Origin: Uliginosibacterium aquaticum
Lineage (GTDB): Bacteria > Pseudomonadota > Gammaproteobacteria > Burkholderiales > Rhodocyclaceae
Direction: 5' to 3'
Assembly (NCBI RefSeq): GCF_012972705.2
Contig: NZ_JABCSC020000007.1
Location: forward strand, 30,006 to 94,005
DNA length: 64,000 nucleotides
Positions 1 through 10,125 of the stretch are shown here, piece by piece. Made by a program: the position numbers and the translations under genes. The notes under the pieces are model-generated. The model was not told the DNA's origin. It saw nothing but the letters and a program-made list of their open reading frames with translations, and searched no databases. Positions within the stretch are counted from its first letter, which is position 1; every line of letters begins with the position of its first letter.

Positions 1-2
1 TC

Positions 3-254
3 GAAAAGAACTTCGGCCGCCAGCGCAGCACACGCAACGCTGCCCGCACCCTGGATCTCGACCTGCTGCTCTACGGCTGCGAGATTCTCGATGCGCCCGG
101 CCTGCACCTGCCCCACCCGCGCATGCACGAACGTGCCTTCGTGCTCATCCCGCTCGCCGAACTGGCGCCGGAAACCCGCATTCCCGGCCGCGGCCCGGTG
201 CTCGAACTGCTCAACGCGCTGCCGGACCAGCGCATCGCACGTATCGCCGACTGA
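3..254 (+). CDS. folK: 2-amino-4-hydroxy-6-hydroxymethyldihydropteridine pyrophosphokinase, C-terminal part
   Basis: This is the last 83 residues of an HPPK, cut by the window edge. HPPK transfers pyrophosphate from ATP to 6-hydroxymethyl-7,8-dihydropterin in folate synthesis. The visible part holds the family signature RTLDLDLLLYG (Asp pair for Mg-ATP) and the downstream HPRMHERAFVLIPLAELAP block, both diagnostic for FolK. The reading frame stops 10 bases before the next gene on the same strand, so co-transcription with the DUF486 gene, the kinase and panB is likely. The start lies outside the window. Confidence 0.93.
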   Translation, partial: EKNFGRQRSTRNAARTLDLDLLLYGCEILDAPGLHLPHPRMHERAFVLIPLAELAPETRIPGRGPVLELLNALPDQRIARIAD

Positions 255-264
255 AGGAAAGCCG

Positions 265-606
265 ATGCCGATCTGGATGCAAACCGCCGGCCTGCTCGTC
301 GCCTCCAACGTGTTCATGACCTTTGCCTGGTATGGCCACCTCAAGCATCTCGGCAATCGCCCCTGGTTCATCGCAGCGCTGATCGCCTGGAGCATCGCCC
401 TCTTCGAATACGTGCTTCAGGTCCCCGCCAACCGCATCGGCGCCCAGGCCTACTCGCTGGGTCAGCTCAAGATCATGCAGGAAGTGATCACGCTGGCCGT
501 ATTCGTGCCCTTCGCCGTGTATTACATGGACGAGCCCCTCAAGCTCGATTACCTGTGGGCCGCGCTATGCATGCTGGGTGCGGTGTACTTCATCTTCCGC
601 ACCTGA
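265..606 (+). CDS. DMT/DUF486 family small membrane protein
   Basis: A 113-residue integral membrane protein with four predicted hydrophobic helices, matching the DUF486 branch of the drug/metabolite transporter superfamily by its MTFAWYGHLK, ANRIGAQAYSLGQLKIMQE and MDEPLK blocks. The substrate of this family is unknown. The ATG at 265 is preceded by a GAAGG-type ribosome site. An upstream in-frame start (91) would read across the folK tail and is not credible. It sits between folK and the kinase with short gaps, which suggests an operon but gives no functional clue. Confidence 0.85.
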   Translation: MPIWMQTAGLLVASNVFMTFAWYGHLKHLGNRPWFIAALIAWSIALFEYVLQVPANRIGAQAYSLGQLKIMQEVITLAVFVPFAVYYMDEPLKLDYLWAALCMLGAVYFIFRT

Positions 607-615
607 AAGCCCGGA

Positions 616-1251
616 ATGCTCGAAAAAGCCCGCTACATCGTCGTCGAAGGCCCGATCGGGGCCGGCAAGACCAGCCTCGCCCGGCGCCTCTCGGAGCGCC
701 TGTCGGCCAGTCTGGTACTCGAACAGCCGGAGATGAATCCCTTCCTCGCCCGCTTCTACGCAGAGCGCGAGCGCTGGGCCCTGGCCACCCAGATCGAATT
801 CCTGTTCCAGCGCGCCGATCTGCTCGCCGAAGCCACTCGCCTCTTGCAGGGTGGCCAGCGCGTCATCAGTGATTTCGTGCTCGAGAAAGATCCGCTCTTC
901 GCCAGTCTCAATCTCACCGAGGACGAAGCGCGCCTGTACGAAAAGGTCTTCACCCAGCTGCGCCCGGCGCCGCTCAGGCCGGATCTGGTGATCTACCTTC
1001 AGGCCCAGCCCGAGACCCTGATCGAACGAGTCAGGAAACGCGGGCTGGATGCCGAGCGCCGCATCACCGAGCAATACCTTGGCACCGTGTCGGAGCGCTA
1101 TGCGCGCTTCTTCCACGATTACAATGCCGCCCCGCTGTTCGTGATCAACGCCGAAGTCCTGAATCCGGTCGACGAAGACGACGACTTCGAACTGATCCTG
1201 CAGCGCCTGCAAGCCATGCGTGGCTATCGCGAATACTTCAGCTACGCCTGA
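616..1251 (+). CDS. Deoxynucleoside kinase (dAK/dGK family)
   Basis: A 211-residue cytoplasmic kinase that would phosphorylate deoxyadenosine or deoxyguanosine for nucleotide salvage. The P-loop GPIGAGKTS lies at residues 12-20. Further family blocks are the LEQPEMNPFL substrate region, the ISDFVLEKDPLFA segment and the arginine-rich lid around RVRKRGLDAERRI. Length is normal for the dNK family. It begins 10 bases after the DUF486 gene. The folK-kinase-panB neighbourhood is common in betaproteobacteria. The nucleoside preference cannot be read from the sequence. Confidence 0.9.
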   Translation: MLEKARYIVVEGPIGAGKTSLARRLSERLSASLVLEQPEMNPFLARFYAERERWALATQIEFLFQRADLLAEATRLLQGGQRVISDFVLEKDPLFASLNLTEDEARLYEKVFTQLRPAPLRPDLVIYLQAQPETLIERVRKRGLDAERRITEQYLGTVSERYARFFHDYNAAPLFVINAEVLNPVDEDDDFELILQRLQAMRGYREYFSYA

Positions 1252-1386
1252 ACCCGTCTCGCTGCGCAGCGTTCATGCATCTATAAAAAGGCTGGATGCC
1301 CGTCAGCAGGAGATTGACGGACAATGCGCTCCCGTTCGCCGGCGACGCATTCGCCCGGCTCGTCGCCACACCGCACAGGAGTCGAC

Positions 1387-2202
1387 ATGAGTTACCTCGA
1401 AAACGCCAAGCCCGTCACCCTCACCAGCCTGGCCGCGATGCGCCAGAACGGCGAGAAGATCGCCATGCTCACCGCCTACGATGCGAGCTTCGCCGCACTG
1501 TGCGAGCGCAACGGCGTGGATGTGCTGCTGATCGGAGATTCACTCGGCAACGTGATCCAGGGCCAGAAAACCACCCTGCCGGTGACGATGGAGCAGATGG
1601 TCTATCACACCGAGTGCGTGGCGCGCGCCGCCCAGCGTGCCTGGGTGATCGCCGACCTGCCCTTTGCCAGCTACCAGGAAAGCCCGCAGCAGGCCCTGCG
1701 CAACTCGGCGCGCCTGATGGCCGCCGGCGCCCAGATGGTGAAGCTTGAAGGCGGTGCCGTGATGGCCGAGACGGTGCGCTTTCTGGTCGAGCGCGGTGTA
1801 CCGGTGTGTGCCCACATCGGCCTCACGCCGCAATCGGTACATCAGCTCGGCGGCTATCGCGTGCAGGGCAGAACTGAAGCGGGCGCGGCACAGATGAAAG
1901 CCGATGCGCTGGCACTCGAAGCGGCTGGCGCCGCCATGGTCGTACTGGAAATGGTGCCCGCCACCCTGGCCGCCGAACTGACCGCCCAACTCAGCAGCAT
2001 GGCCACCATCGGCATCGGTGCCGGTAAGGACTGTGATGGTCAGGTGCTGGTCTTGCACGACATGCTGGGCGTCTATCCCGGCAAGAAGGCACGCTTCGTG
2101 AAGAACTTCATGGACGGCGCGGCGAGCATCGATGCGGCCGTAGCCGCCTATGCCGCTGCGGTGAAGGACGGCAGCTTCCCGGCGCCGGAACACACCTACT
2201 AA
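1387..2202 (+). CDS. panB: 3-methyl-2-oxobutanoate hydroxymethyltransferase
   Basis: A 271-residue ketopantoate hydroxymethyltransferase, which adds a hydroxymethyl group from 5,10-methylene-THF to alpha-ketoisovalerate in the pantothenate pathway. It shows the PanB blocks [21 protein letters not shown] (metal-binding Asp), [22 protein letters not shown] and LVLEMVP (catalytic Glu). The ATG at 1387 is chosen because CAGGAG lies just upstream and the family begins near [12 protein letters not shown] 21-residue upstream extension from 1324 is unlikely. panC, often the next gene, is not present: a hairpin region and a convergent gene follow. Confidence 0.96.
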   Translation: MSYLENAKPVTLTSLAAMRQNGEKIAMLTAYDASFAALCERNGVDVLLIGDSLGNVIQGQKTTLPVTMEQMVYHTECVARAAQRAWVIADLPFASYQESPQQALRNSARLMAAGAQMVKLEGGAVMAETVRFLVERGVPVCAHIGLTPQSVHQLGGYRVQGRTEAGAAQMKADALALEAAGAAMVVLEMVPATLAAELTAQLSSMATIGIGAGKDCDGQVLVLHDMLGVYPGKKARFVKNFMDGAASIDAAVAAYAAAVKDGSFPAPEHTY

Positions 2203-2325
2203 GTTGCGAGCGGCAAGGGCGCGCCTTCGGCGCAACAAGCTTCAAGTAAAAACCCGGCGGGATGCGCGGCCAAAATTCATGGTTTGCGGGCCACAACTCG
2301 CAACTTACAACTTGCGACTTGAAGC
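2201..2325. repeat. Nested inverted repeats between convergent genes
   Basis: AAGTTGCGAG at 2201-2210 is exactly repeated in inverted form (CTCGCAACTT) at 2297-2306. GCTTCAAGT at 2239-2247 recurs inverted as ACTTGAAGC at 2317-2325. The two pairs interleave, so they cannot both form at once. The element lies between the panB stop and the stop of the convergent HPD-motif gene. It could be a REP-like element or serve in transcription termination. There is no strong T-run. Confidence 0.55.
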
Positions 2326-2347
2326 CGCGTAGCGGTGCTCTGGCAAG

Positions 2348-3571
2348 CTACTCGCACTGACTGCGGATGAACTCCGCCATCTTGCGCAGCCGCGCCGCAT
2401 CAAAAGTGCCGTCGGCCTCATCACGAGTCACGAAGAGATTGATGCCGGCATCAAAGCCATTGGCGGCGAACCAGCCTTGGCGCTCCTGCCAGGCAGTACG
2501 CAAAGCTTCGCTCTCAAGCACGCCCAGATGCTCCCATAGCAGGCTCTGCCCCTTGGCATCCCGGATCGTGAAGGCCGGCTCACGCTCACCCGGGCGGGCG
2601 CTGCCGGCCAGAGGCTGACGGTAGGCGTACTCCAGCCCTAGTTCGTCGAGCAGCGCGGCGATCGCCAGCTCGGCCGGGCTGAACTGTGGCTGGCGCATCG
2701 CGGCCTCATCCTCTGCCGGTTCGTCCTGTGAGTCGCCCGGTTCGCCTTCCGGGCTGGGTTCGCCCGCCGCAGCCACTTCAGCGGCCACCGGCATCAGGGC
2801 CTGCTGACGCAGCCGGGCAAGCTCGTTCTCGGCGCGGGCAATGTCGCGCTCGATACCGATCTCGATGATGCGCAGCTTGTCCTCCCCCCGTGCCTCAGCC
2901 TCCTCCACCGCCTTGTAGAGCCGGTAGAGGCCGGACTCGCGCAGGGTCGCGGTGGTCTGGCCGATATTGCTGATCTGCTCCCGCACCCTCGACATCAGGC
3001 GGATGGTGCGGATCAGGCGGGTGGCCGCATCGTCCTCGCCCGGCTGGGCGCGCATCTGGTATTCGTCGATCAGGGCCTGGATGGTGTGCACATGGCCATC
3101 GCGATAGGCCACATTGATACGCGACATGATCTCGTCACGCAGGCTGCGGTCGTCGTCATCACCGGCGCGGTCCGGGTGTACGATCTTGGCCGCCATCCGG
3201 TAGTACTTGCGCAGATCATCACTGGGCATGAACTCCTCGGCACCCGGATCGATATCGATGGCGCGGGCGGCTTCAGCGCTGGCCTGAGCCTGAGTACTGG
3301 CAGCGCGGGCGGCAGCCTGGCGCAGCGCATCGCGTGGTGCGAGGCGCACGCGCAGCTGGGCAATCTCGGCGCGCACGCGATCGAGCCGCGCATACAGATC
3401 CCCTACCCGGCGCCAGTAGCGCAACTTGAAGGCAGCCAGGCCATTCTGCAGGGTGGCGTATTCGGTCTGCACCTCGGCGTAGCGCTCTTCGAGCACTTCG
3501 AGCTGCTGCAGCTTGGCTTCGAGCTCAAGCTCCTCGGGTGCGGGGCGATCACTGCTGAGCCACTTGAACAT
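2348..3571 (-). CDS. Coiled-coil protein with J-domain-like HPD motif
   Basis: A 407-residue protein of unknown function. Residues 12-105 are heptad-rich and probably coiled coil. Residues about 115-165 resemble a J domain, with YYRMAAKIVHPD and the HPD triplet at 132-134 followed by INVAYRDG. J domains stimulate Hsp70 ATPase, so a co-chaperone role is possible but not shown. A second coiled region and a C-terminal domain of about 100 residues (FSPAELAIAALLDELGLEY onward) follow. The ATG at 3571 shares its A with the TGA of the upstream ankyrin gene (TGATG), so the two are translationally coupled. Confidence 0.7.
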   Translation of the reverse strand: MFKWLSSDRPAPEELELEAKLQQLEVLEERYAEVQTEYATLQNGLAAFKLRYWRRVGDLYARLDRVRAEIAQLRVRLAPRDALRQAAARAASTQAQASAEAARAIDIDPGAEEFMPSDDLRKYYRMAAKIVHPDRAGDDDDRSLRDEIMSRINVAYRDGHVHTIQALIDEYQMRAQPGEDDAATRLIRTIRLMSRVREQISNIGQTTATLRESGLYRLYKAVEEAEARGEDKLRIIEIGIERDIARAENELARLRQQALMPVAAEVAAAGEPSPEGEPGDSQDEPAEDEAAMRQPQFSPAELAIAALLDELGLEYAYRQPLAGSARPGEREPAFTIRDAKGQSLLWEHLGVLESEALRTAWQERQGWFAANGFDAGINLFVTRDEADGTFDAARLRKMAEFIRSQCE

Positions 3572-4821
3572 CAGGTCTGACTCCTGCCGGCCCACTCACG
3601 ATAGGCGCGGGCGAGATGCGGGCGGTTTTCGGGGCCCAGGGTTTCGGCCAGCCAGTCGCTGAGCACCAGCAGGCTGCGATTGGAAAACGGGGACTCGACC
3701 AGCAGGTTTTCGAGAAAATCGCGCTGTTCGGCATAGTCATCCGGACTGCAGCGCACCAGTTGTTCGTCGAGCGGACCATAAACCGCGTCAGGCTGGCCCT
3801 GCAAGGCGCGCTGCAGCACACCGGGCAGCAGCGGATTGCCGCTGCGTTGCGCCATTTCCAGCGCGCTTTCGCCACTGGCCGGCTCGATCAATGCTGGGTT
3901 GGCGCCGTAGCACAGGAGCATCGCGGCCGCTTCCAGATGACCATTCACTACCGCGTAATGCAAAGCGCTGAGCCCGGTCGTGCCGCCTTCAAACGCGCAC
4001 ACCTCCTGAGCATCCGGCTCAGCGCCGGCGGCCAGCAGCACCTCGAGCACCCCCACCGCACCACGTGCGGCCGCGTAGTGGAGCGGCGTACGCAAGTCGG
4101 CGCACGCCGCGTCACGCGTGGCGCCGGCCTTCAGCAGCAGAAAGGCGGTGGCAGCACAGTTGCTCAGGGCGGCAGCATGCAGGGGCGAGCCGCCACCGAA
4201 TGCACCGAGCTGATCATCAAAGGAATGCCAGCCAGACATCGCATCCACATCCGCTCCGGCAGCAATCAAGGCTTCGACCAGCGCCGTCATACCTTGCCCG
4301 GCAGCCAGATGCAGTGCGCTTTCGCGCCGCCCCGGCAAGCTCGCATTGGGGTCGGCCCCGGCCGTCAGCAAGCTCAGCGCAGCGTCCTCGCAACCCGCCT
4401 CGCAAGCCACCAGCAAGGGCGTAGCGCCCGGAAAGAACACGCCTTCGCGCAGATGGCCGCTGGGAGAATCAAGCGGCGCGCCCTGCTCGACCAGTAAACC
4501 GAGTGCCGCCAGCGAAGCACGCCGGGCCGCAAAGTGCAGCAGTTGCTGGCCCTCGTCGTCGTCCGAACGGTATTCCAGCAACTCCGGCTCGTCGCGCAGC
4601 AAGCGCGCCAGGGGGGCCAGCTCATTGCGTTCAATGAGGATACAAGCCTCGGCGTACTGCACAGCCAGATCGCCTGCCACGCGATCGCGCCACAGGATGG
4701 CCAGTCCGCGATTGACGAAGCCGGCGGCATCCTGCACCAGCACGGCCAGCTGGCGCTCGGGCGTAGCCAGCGCGGCGTGGGGCGTGACAAGCGTGCTGAG
4801 GCTACTGGCTTCCGGGTTCAT
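3571..4821 (-). CDS. Ankyrin repeat protein
   Basis: A 416-residue cytoplasmic-looking protein with no signal peptide. From about residue 90 to 330 it holds at least six ankyrin repeats, seen as recurring GxTPL-type turns and AALxGH-type helices, for example GATPLLVACEAGCEDAALSL, RTPLHYAAARGAVGVLEVLL and GLSALHYAVVNGHLEAAAML. The last about 80 residues contain a conserved-looking LVRCSPDDYAEQRDFLENLL block. Ankyrin repeats bind proteins; the partner is unknown, though coupling to the HPD-motif gene suggests joint action. An ATG at 4821 is preferred over an in-frame TTG at 4833, though neither has a clear Shine-Dalgarno. Confidence 0.82.
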   Translation of the reverse strand: MNPEASSLSTLVTPHAALATPERQLAVLVQDAAGFVNRGLAILWRDRVAGDLAVQYAEACILIERNELAPLARLLRDEPELLEYRSDDDEGQQLLHFAARRASLAALGLLVEQGAPLDSPSGHLREGVFFPGATPLLVACEAGCEDAALSLLTAGADPNASLPGRRESALHLAAGQGMTALVEALIAAGADVDAMSGWHSFDDQLGAFGGGSPLHAAALSNCAATAFLLLKAGATRDAACADLRTPLHYAAARGAVGVLEVLLAAGAEPDAQEVCAFEGGTTGLSALHYAVVNGHLEAAAMLLCYGANPALIEPASGESALEMAQRSGNPLLPGVLQRALQGQPDAVYGPLDEQLVRCSPDDYAEQRDFLENLLVESPFSNRSLLVLSDWLAETLGPENRPHLARAYREWAGRSQT

Positions 4822-4999
4822 GCAGGGCCGCAAAAGGGTGGATGACCCTGCATGATACTGGCCTCAGCCGGCGGCTGCGCGGGCTCATACTCCTAGAGGC
4901 AGCGCGGCACGCCGTATTCCGTACTCGCCCGCAGCGCCCCGGCCGGCTTATCATCACAGAACTGAACTGAATGCCATTGACCGACCGGAATCCACGCCG

Positions 5000-6634
5000 A
5001 TGAACCCGACCCAGACCCTTGCCTGGCAACAACTCGCAATGCACGCCCGTGCGCTCGAAGCCACCCACCTGCGCGAGCTCTTCGCGGCCGATCCCGACCG
5101 CGCCGGCCACTTCAGCAGCAAGGCCTGCGGCATCCTGCTCGATTACTCGAAAAACCGGATCACGGCCGACACCCTGCGCGAACTGCTGGCACTCGCCGAA
5201 GAATGTGCGCTGGGCAGCGAGATCCGCGCCATGTTCGAGGGGGGCGAGATCAACAACACCGAACACCGCGCCGTGCTGCACACCGCGCTGCGCGCCCAGG
5301 GCGAAGTTCAGGTCCGTGTGCAGGGCGAAGACGTGATCCCGGCGATCCGCGAAGTCCGCGCTCGCTGTGCAGCCTTCAGCGAACGCGTACGCAGCGGCGA
5401 ATGGCTTGGCTACAGCGGCGAGACCATTACCGACATCGTGAACATCGGCATCGGTGGCTCCGACCTCGGCCCGCTGATGGTCTGTGAAGCACTGAAACCC
5501 TATGCCGACGGCCCCCGCCTGCATTTTGTCTCCAACGTAGATAGCCTGCACCTCACCCAGACGCTGGCTGGCCTGAACCCGGCACGTACCCTGTTCATCA
5601 TTGCGTCCAAAACCTTCACCACGGTCGAGACCCTGACCAATGCCCGCAGCGCCCGTGCCTGGCTGGTCAAGGCCGCCGGCTCGGAGTCGGCTGTCGCCAA
5701 GCACTTCGTGGCGGTATCGACCAACGCAACCAAGGTTGCTGAGTTCGGCATCGACACCGCCAACATGTTCGGCTTCTGGGACTGGGTCGGCGGCCGTTAC
5801 TCGCTGTGGAGTGCCATCGGCCTGCCTATCACCCTCGTCATCGGTGCCGCCGGCTTCGATGCCCTGCTCGAAGGCGCGGCCGACATGGATCAGCACTTCC
5901 GCACAGCCCCGTTCAAGGACAACCTGCCGGTGCTGCTGGGCCTTCTGGGCGTGTGGTATGTGAACTTCCTGGACTGCCGCTCACAGGTCGTCGCCCCCTA
6001 CAACCAGACCCTGCACCGCCTGCCGGCCTTCCTGCAGCAACTGGACATGGAATCCAACGGCAAACAGGTGCGCGCAGACGGCAGCCCGGTCGACTACGCC
6101 ACGGGCCCGGTGATCTGGGGTGAGCCCGGCACCAACGGCCAGCACGCCTTCTTTCAGCTGATCCATCAGGGCACGGCGGTGATCCCGGTTGATTTCATCC
6201 TCGCCCTCTCGCAACCGGGTCAGCTCGCTAACCACCGCGTGAGCCAGATCGCCAACTGCCTTGCCCAGTCAGCCGCCCTGATGCAAGGCAAGACAGCGGA
6301 CGAAGTACGCGCCGAGATGGAGGCCAAGGGCGTCGCCACGGCAGAAATCGAAACCTTGCTGCCGCACCGCGTCTTCCCCGGCAACCGCCCGAGCAACACC
6401 TTGCTGCTGGACGATCTCTCGCCACGCACGCTGGGGGCACTGCTGGCGCTCTACGAACACAAGGTCTTCGTGCAAGGCAAGATCTGGGGCCTGAACTCCT
6501 TCGACCAGTGGGGTGTGGAGCTCGGCAAACAGCTTGCCAGCGGGATTGAGCAGCGCCTCAGTGCTGCGAGTGGCCCTCGCTATGACACATCGACTGAAGC
6601 GCTACTGGCTTACATCGGCAAATCCATATCCTGA
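5000..6634 (+). CDS. pgi: Glucose-6-phosphate isomerase
   Basis: A 544-residue phosphoglucose isomerase interconverting glucose 6-phosphate and fructose 6-phosphate in the cytoplasm. Diagnostic segments are [48 protein letters not shown] (catalytic Glu region), the catalytic His in [15 protein letters not shown], and [17 protein letters not shown] near the C terminus. Length is standard. It is transcribed divergently from the ankyrin gene across about 180 bases and is followed by a hairpin terminator, so it appears monocistronic. Confidence 0.98.
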   Translation: MNPTQTLAWQQLAMHARALEATHLRELFAADPDRAGHFSSKACGILLDYSKNRITADTLRELLALAEECALGSEIRAMFEGGEINNTEHRAVLHTALRAQGEVQVRVQGEDVIPAIREVRARCAAFSERVRSGEWLGYSGETITDIVNIGIGGSDLGPLMVCEALKPYADGPRLHFVSNVDSLHLTQTLAGLNPARTLFIIASKTFTTVETLTNARSARAWLVKAAGSESAVAKHFVAVSTNATKVAEFGIDTANMFGFWDWVGGRYSLWSAIGLPITLVIGAAGFDALLEGAADMDQHFRTAPFKDNLPVLLGLLGVWYVNFLDCRSQVVAPYNQTLHRLPAFLQQLDMESNGKQVRADGSPVDYATGPVIWGEPGTNGQHAFFQLIHQGTAVIPVDFILALSQPGQLANHRVSQIANCLAQSAALMQGKTADEVRAEMEAKGVATAEIETLLPHRVFPGNRPSNTLLLDDLSPRTLGALLALYEHKVFVQGKIWGLNSFDQWGVELGKQLASGIEQRLSAASGPRYDTSTEALLAYIGKSIS

Positions 6635-6656
6635 CCCCCTTCAGCAAACATTCATC

Positions 6657-6690
6657 AGAAAGCCGGTCCGTAAGACTGGCTTTCTTGCTT
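6657..6690 (+). terminator. Intrinsic terminator after pgi
   Basis: AGAAAGCCGGT (6657-6667) pairs with ACTGGCTTTCT (6675-6685), an 11-bp stem with one G-T pair and a 7-base loop, followed by TGCTTTC. It lies 23 bases beyond the pgi stop. Confidence 0.75.
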
Positions 6691-6731
6691 TCAGCCTTCC
6701 GCTTTGACGCGCCGTCAGACAGCTCGGGCGC

Positions 6732-7040
6732 ATGGCTATCTCAAGCATCATGCTCGCCGAGCGGGCGCATGGCGCTGAAAAAGGCAGCCAGGTTTCACGC
6801 AACCTCACCGTGGTGGAAGACTTCTGCAGCCGCCTGGCCGTGCCGCCCCATGGCGAACGCGAGGCACATCATTACGGCGGCCTCCGAGCCGCGCCGGAGA
6901 AAACGGGCCAGCCCATCGGCGCAAACGATCTGCATAGGGCAGCCCACGCTCGCGCGCAGGGGCTGACGCTGATCAGCAATAATCTGCGCGAATTCGAACG
7001 CGCGCCGGGCCTGTTACCCGAGAACAGGGTGTCAGTACCA
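6732..7040 (+). pseudogene. Decayed VapC-type PIN-domain toxin fragment
   Basis: The reading frame from 6732 matches the C-terminal two thirds of VapC ribonucleases: AISSIMLAE, VVEDFCSRLAV, an IGANDLHRAAHARAQGLTL segment holding the usual ND acidic site, and NNLREFERAPGL. The N-terminal PIN segment (about the first 50 residues, with the first catalytic Asp) is missing upstream. Several expected residues look degraded (LAERAHG where LAELxxG is usual; APEKTG where ALERxG is usual). After the FERAPGL block the frame runs into unrelated sequence. No vapB antitoxin is seen next to it. It occupies the 6635-7215 gap between pgi and secA and is probably non-functional. Confidence 0.72.
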
Positions 7041-7056
7041 AGATTTCGACAGACAC

Positions 7057-7087
7057 AAAAAAAGCCAGACACTGTCTGGCTTTTTTT
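7057..7087. terminator. Bidirectional intrinsic terminator
   Basis: AAAAAAAGCCAGAC and GTCTGGCTTTTTTT form a strong symmetric stem with A-run and T-run flanks, so it can stop transcription from either side. It separates the vapC remnant from the secA 3' end. Confidence 0.85.
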
Positions 7088-7215
7088 ATTCATCATCGCC
7101 CGAACCAGGCGTTGGCGGAAAGCGTAGCGAGCGGGCCGCGATTGAGGCGAGACACGCAGCCGTATGCTTTATACAGCGAACATCACAGCCTCAAGCCCGG
7201 TTCGCGCAGCACGCT

Positions 7216-9945
7216 TTACGCCAATGCCCCGTGGCACTGCTTGTACTTCTTGCCTGAACCGCATGGGCAAGGATCATTGCGCCCCACGCGCAAGCCGTTG
7301 TTTTCAACCGGCAGCTGCTTCTTCTCGGTGACGGCCGCCTCCGCCAGCGCTTCGTCGTAGTCAGCGTGGTGGTATTGCACGTTTTCCACACCCGGATGCT
7401 GTTCGGCGACCTCTTCGATCTGCTCCTCTGAACGCACCTGCACGGTCATCAGCAAACGCACCACTTCGGTCCGCACGGTGTCCAGCAAGGATTCGAAGAG
7501 TTCGAAAGCTTCGCGCTTGTATTCCTGTTTCGGGTTCTTCTGCGCATAGCTGCGCAGATGGATGCCCTGACGCAGGTGATCCAGCGCAGAAAGGTGTTCG
7601 CGCCAGTGCTGATCAAGGGTATTGAGCATCACGCTGCGCTCGAAACCAGCCCAAGCGTCGTGCTGCACATCCTTGACCTTGTCGGCATAGGCCTGATCGG
7701 TCGCTTCAACCACCTTGACGAGCAGGTCTTCGTCAGAGAGACGGGTGTTGTCCTTGGCCCACTGGCCCACCGGTACCTCTACACCATACTCGGCCTTGAG
7801 CGCCTTCTCGAAACCGGCCAGATCCCACTGCTCTTCGACCGACTCAGCCGGCACGTAGGTGCGGAACAGTTCGGCGATCACACCCTGGCGCATGGCAGTG
7901 ATGGTCTCGCCAATATCGCTGGCTTCAAGCAGTTCGTTGCGCTGGTGGTAGATGACCTTGCGCTGATCGTTGGCTACGTCATCGTACTCGAGCAGTTGCT
8001 TGCGGATATCGAAGTTGCGCTGCTCGACCTTGCGCTGGGCGGACTCCAGCGAACGGTTGACCATGCCTGCTTCGATCGGCTCGCCTTCAGGCATCTTCAG
8101 GCGCTGCATGATGGCGGAGAGACGCTCGCCGCCGAAGATCTTCATCAGCGGGTCTTCCAGCGACAGGTAGAAGCGGCTGGCGCCGGCATCCCCCTGACGA
8201 CCGGAGCGGCCGCGCAGCTGGTTGTCGATCCGACGCGATTCATGGCGCTCGGTACCGATGATCTTGAGGCCACCAGCGGCCAGAACCTGCTCGTGCAGGC
8301 CCTGCCACTCATTGCGCAGGGTGGCGATCTTGTCGGCTTTCTGCTCGTCAGAAAACTCGGTGTTTTCCTTGACCAGCGAGATCTGCTTCTCGACGTTGCC
8401 GCCCAGCACGATGTCCGTACCACGGCCGGCCATGTTGGTGGCAATGGTGATCACGCCGGGACGCCCGGCATCCGCCACGATCTCGGCTTCACGGGCGTGC
8501 TGCTTGGCATTGAGCACGTTGTGCGGCAGCTTCTCGACCTTGAGCAGTTCGGACAGGAGTTCGGAAGACTCGATCGAGGTGGTACCGACCAGCACCGGCT
8601 GACCACGCTCGTGGCAGTCCTTGATGTCCGCAATGATGGCGGCGTGCTTTTCCTTCTCGGTGCGATAGACCAGATCGTTCATGTCCAGGCGGATCATGGG
8701 GCGATTGGTCGGGATCACCACCGTTTCCAGCCCATAGATGGAGTGGAATTCGTAGGCCTCGGTATCGGCCGTACCCGTCATGCCGGCAAGCTTGCCGTAC
8801 ATGCGGAAGAAGTTCTGGAAGGTGATCGAGGCCAGGGTCTGGTTCTCGGAGTTGATCTTCACGCTTTCCTTGGCTTCCACGGCCTGATGCAGACCGTCGG
8901 ACCAGCGGCGGCCAACCATCAGGCGGCCGGTGAATTCATCAACAATGATCACTTCGCCGTTCTGCACCACGTACTGCTGATCCTTGTGGAACAGCGAGTG
9001 CGCACGCAGCGCGGCGTACAGGTGATGGATCAGCAGGATGTTGCCCGGCTCGTAGAGGCTGCGGCCTTCGGGCAGCAAGCCCAGACGCACCAGAATCTCT
9101 TCAGCATGGTCATAGCCTTGCTCGGTCAGCAGCACTTGCTGCTGCTTGAGGTCGACGGTGTAGTCGCCCGGCACGGTAACGTTGTCGTCCTCACCTTCCT
9201 GCTGGGTCAGCAGGGGCGCCACAGCATTCATGCGCACATAGAGGTCGGTGTGATCTTCGGCCTGGCCGGAGATGATCAGCGGCGTACGCGCTTCGTCGAT
9301 CAGGATCGAATCCACCTCATCGACGATGGCAAAGTTCAGGCCGCGCTGGGCACGCTGACCGAGCTCGTAGACCATGTTGTCGCGAAGGTAGTCGAAGCCG
9401 AACTCGTTGTTGGTCCCGTAGGTGATGTCCGCAGCGTAGGCGGCAAGCTTCTCGGCTTGCGGTTGCTGCGAATAGATCACGCCAGTGGAAAGGCCCAGGA
9501 AGCTGTAGATGCGCCCCATCCAGTCCGCATCGCGGCTGGCAAGGTAATCGTTCACCGTCACCACATGCACGCCCTGGCCGGTGAGAGCATTCAGATAGAC
9601 CGGCAGCGTAGCGGTCAGCGTCTTGCCTTCACCGGTGCGCATTTCGGCGATCTTGCCATCGTGCAGCACCATGCCACCGACCATCTGCATGTCGAAGTGG
9701 CGCATGCCGTGCACCCGCAAGCCGGCTTCGCGGACTACCGCAAATGCCTCCGGCAGCAGTGCATCGAGGCTTTCGCCCTTGGCGATGCGCGCCTTGAATT
9801 CCTCGGTCTTGCCGCGCAGCGCTTCATCGCTGAGCGCCTGGATCTGCGGCTCAAGGGCGTTGATGGCACGCACCTTGTGCATGTATTGACGGACCAGCCG
9901 GTCATTGCGGCTGCCGAAGACTTTCTTGAGAAGGCCAGCGATCAT
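7216..9945 (-). CDS. secA: Preprotein translocase ATPase SecA
   Basis: A 909-residue motor ATPase that drives unfolded preproteins through SecYEG at the inner membrane. It has the Walker A region [20 protein letters not shown], the [23 protein letters not shown]-type motor segment, the preprotein cross-linking domain, the second motor motif [14 protein letters not shown] and the [10 protein letters not shown] arginine-finger block. The C terminus carries the zinc-binding [14 protein letters not shown] that contacts SecB. The start [16 protein letters not shown] at 9945 matches the family; a longer frame from 9990 is rejected. The M23 peptidase gene often found beside secA in betaproteobacteria is absent here. 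Confidence 0.99.
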   Translation of the reverse strand: MIAGLLKKVFGSRNDRLVRQYMHKVRAINALEPQIQALSDEALRGKTEEFKARIAKGESLDALLPEAFAVVREAGLRVHGMRHFDMQMVGGMVLHDGKIAEMRTGEGKTLTATLPVYLNALTGQGVHVVTVNDYLASRDADWMGRIYSFLGLSTGVIYSQQPQAEKLAAYAADITYGTNNEFGFDYLRDNMVYELGQRAQRGLNFAIVDEVDSILIDEARTPLIISGQAEDHTDLYVRMNAVAPLLTQQEGEDDNVTVPGDYTVDLKQQQVLLTEQGYDHAEEILVRLGLLPEGRSLYEPGNILLIHHLYAALRAHSLFHKDQQYVVQNGEVIIVDEFTGRLMVGRRWSDGLHQAVEAKESVKINSENQTLASITFQNFFRMYGKLAGMTGTADTEAYEFHSIYGLETVVIPTNRPMIRLDMNDLVYRTEKEKHAAIIADIKDCHERGQPVLVGTTSIESSELLSELLKVEKLPHNVLNAKQHAREAEIVADAGRPGVITIATNMAGRGTDIVLGGNVEKQISLVKENTEFSDEQKADKIATLRNEWQGLHEQVLAAGGLKIIGTERHESRRIDNQLRGRSGRQGDAGASRFYLSLEDPLMKIFGGERLSAIMQRLKMPEGEPIEAGMVNRSLESAQRKVEQRNFDIRKQLLEYDDVANDQRKVIYHQRNELLEASDIGETITAMRQGVIAELFRTYVPAESVEEQWDLAGFEKALKAEYGVEVPVGQWAKDNTRLSDEDLLVKVVEATDQAYADKVKDVQHDAWAGFERSVMLNTLDQHWREHLSALDHLRQGIHLRSYAQKNPKQEYKREAFELFESLLDTVRTEVVRLLMTVQVRSEEQIEEVAEQHPGVENVQYHHADYDEALAEAAVTEKKQLPVENNGLRVGRNDPCPCGSGKKYKQCHGALA

Positions 9946-10125
9946 TTTGGATGGACGAGTAAGGCGCGGCAAAGACGCGGATTCTAGCATGCGGCCCCGG
10001 CATGGCCCGCCGGGCGTTTCGGAGGCCGATCAGCTCTTCCTTGCTTGCTTGCTACAACGCAAACACGGCATGCTTGAGCCCTGCTGACTCACTCCCCCTT
10101 GTGCGCCCACATGGGGCCGATTTCG

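Noticed and set aside
7558..9987. Plus-strand open frame of 809 codons opposite secA
   Set aside because: It is an antisense shadow of the GC-rich secA codons, has no recognisable domain, and lacks a ribosome site.
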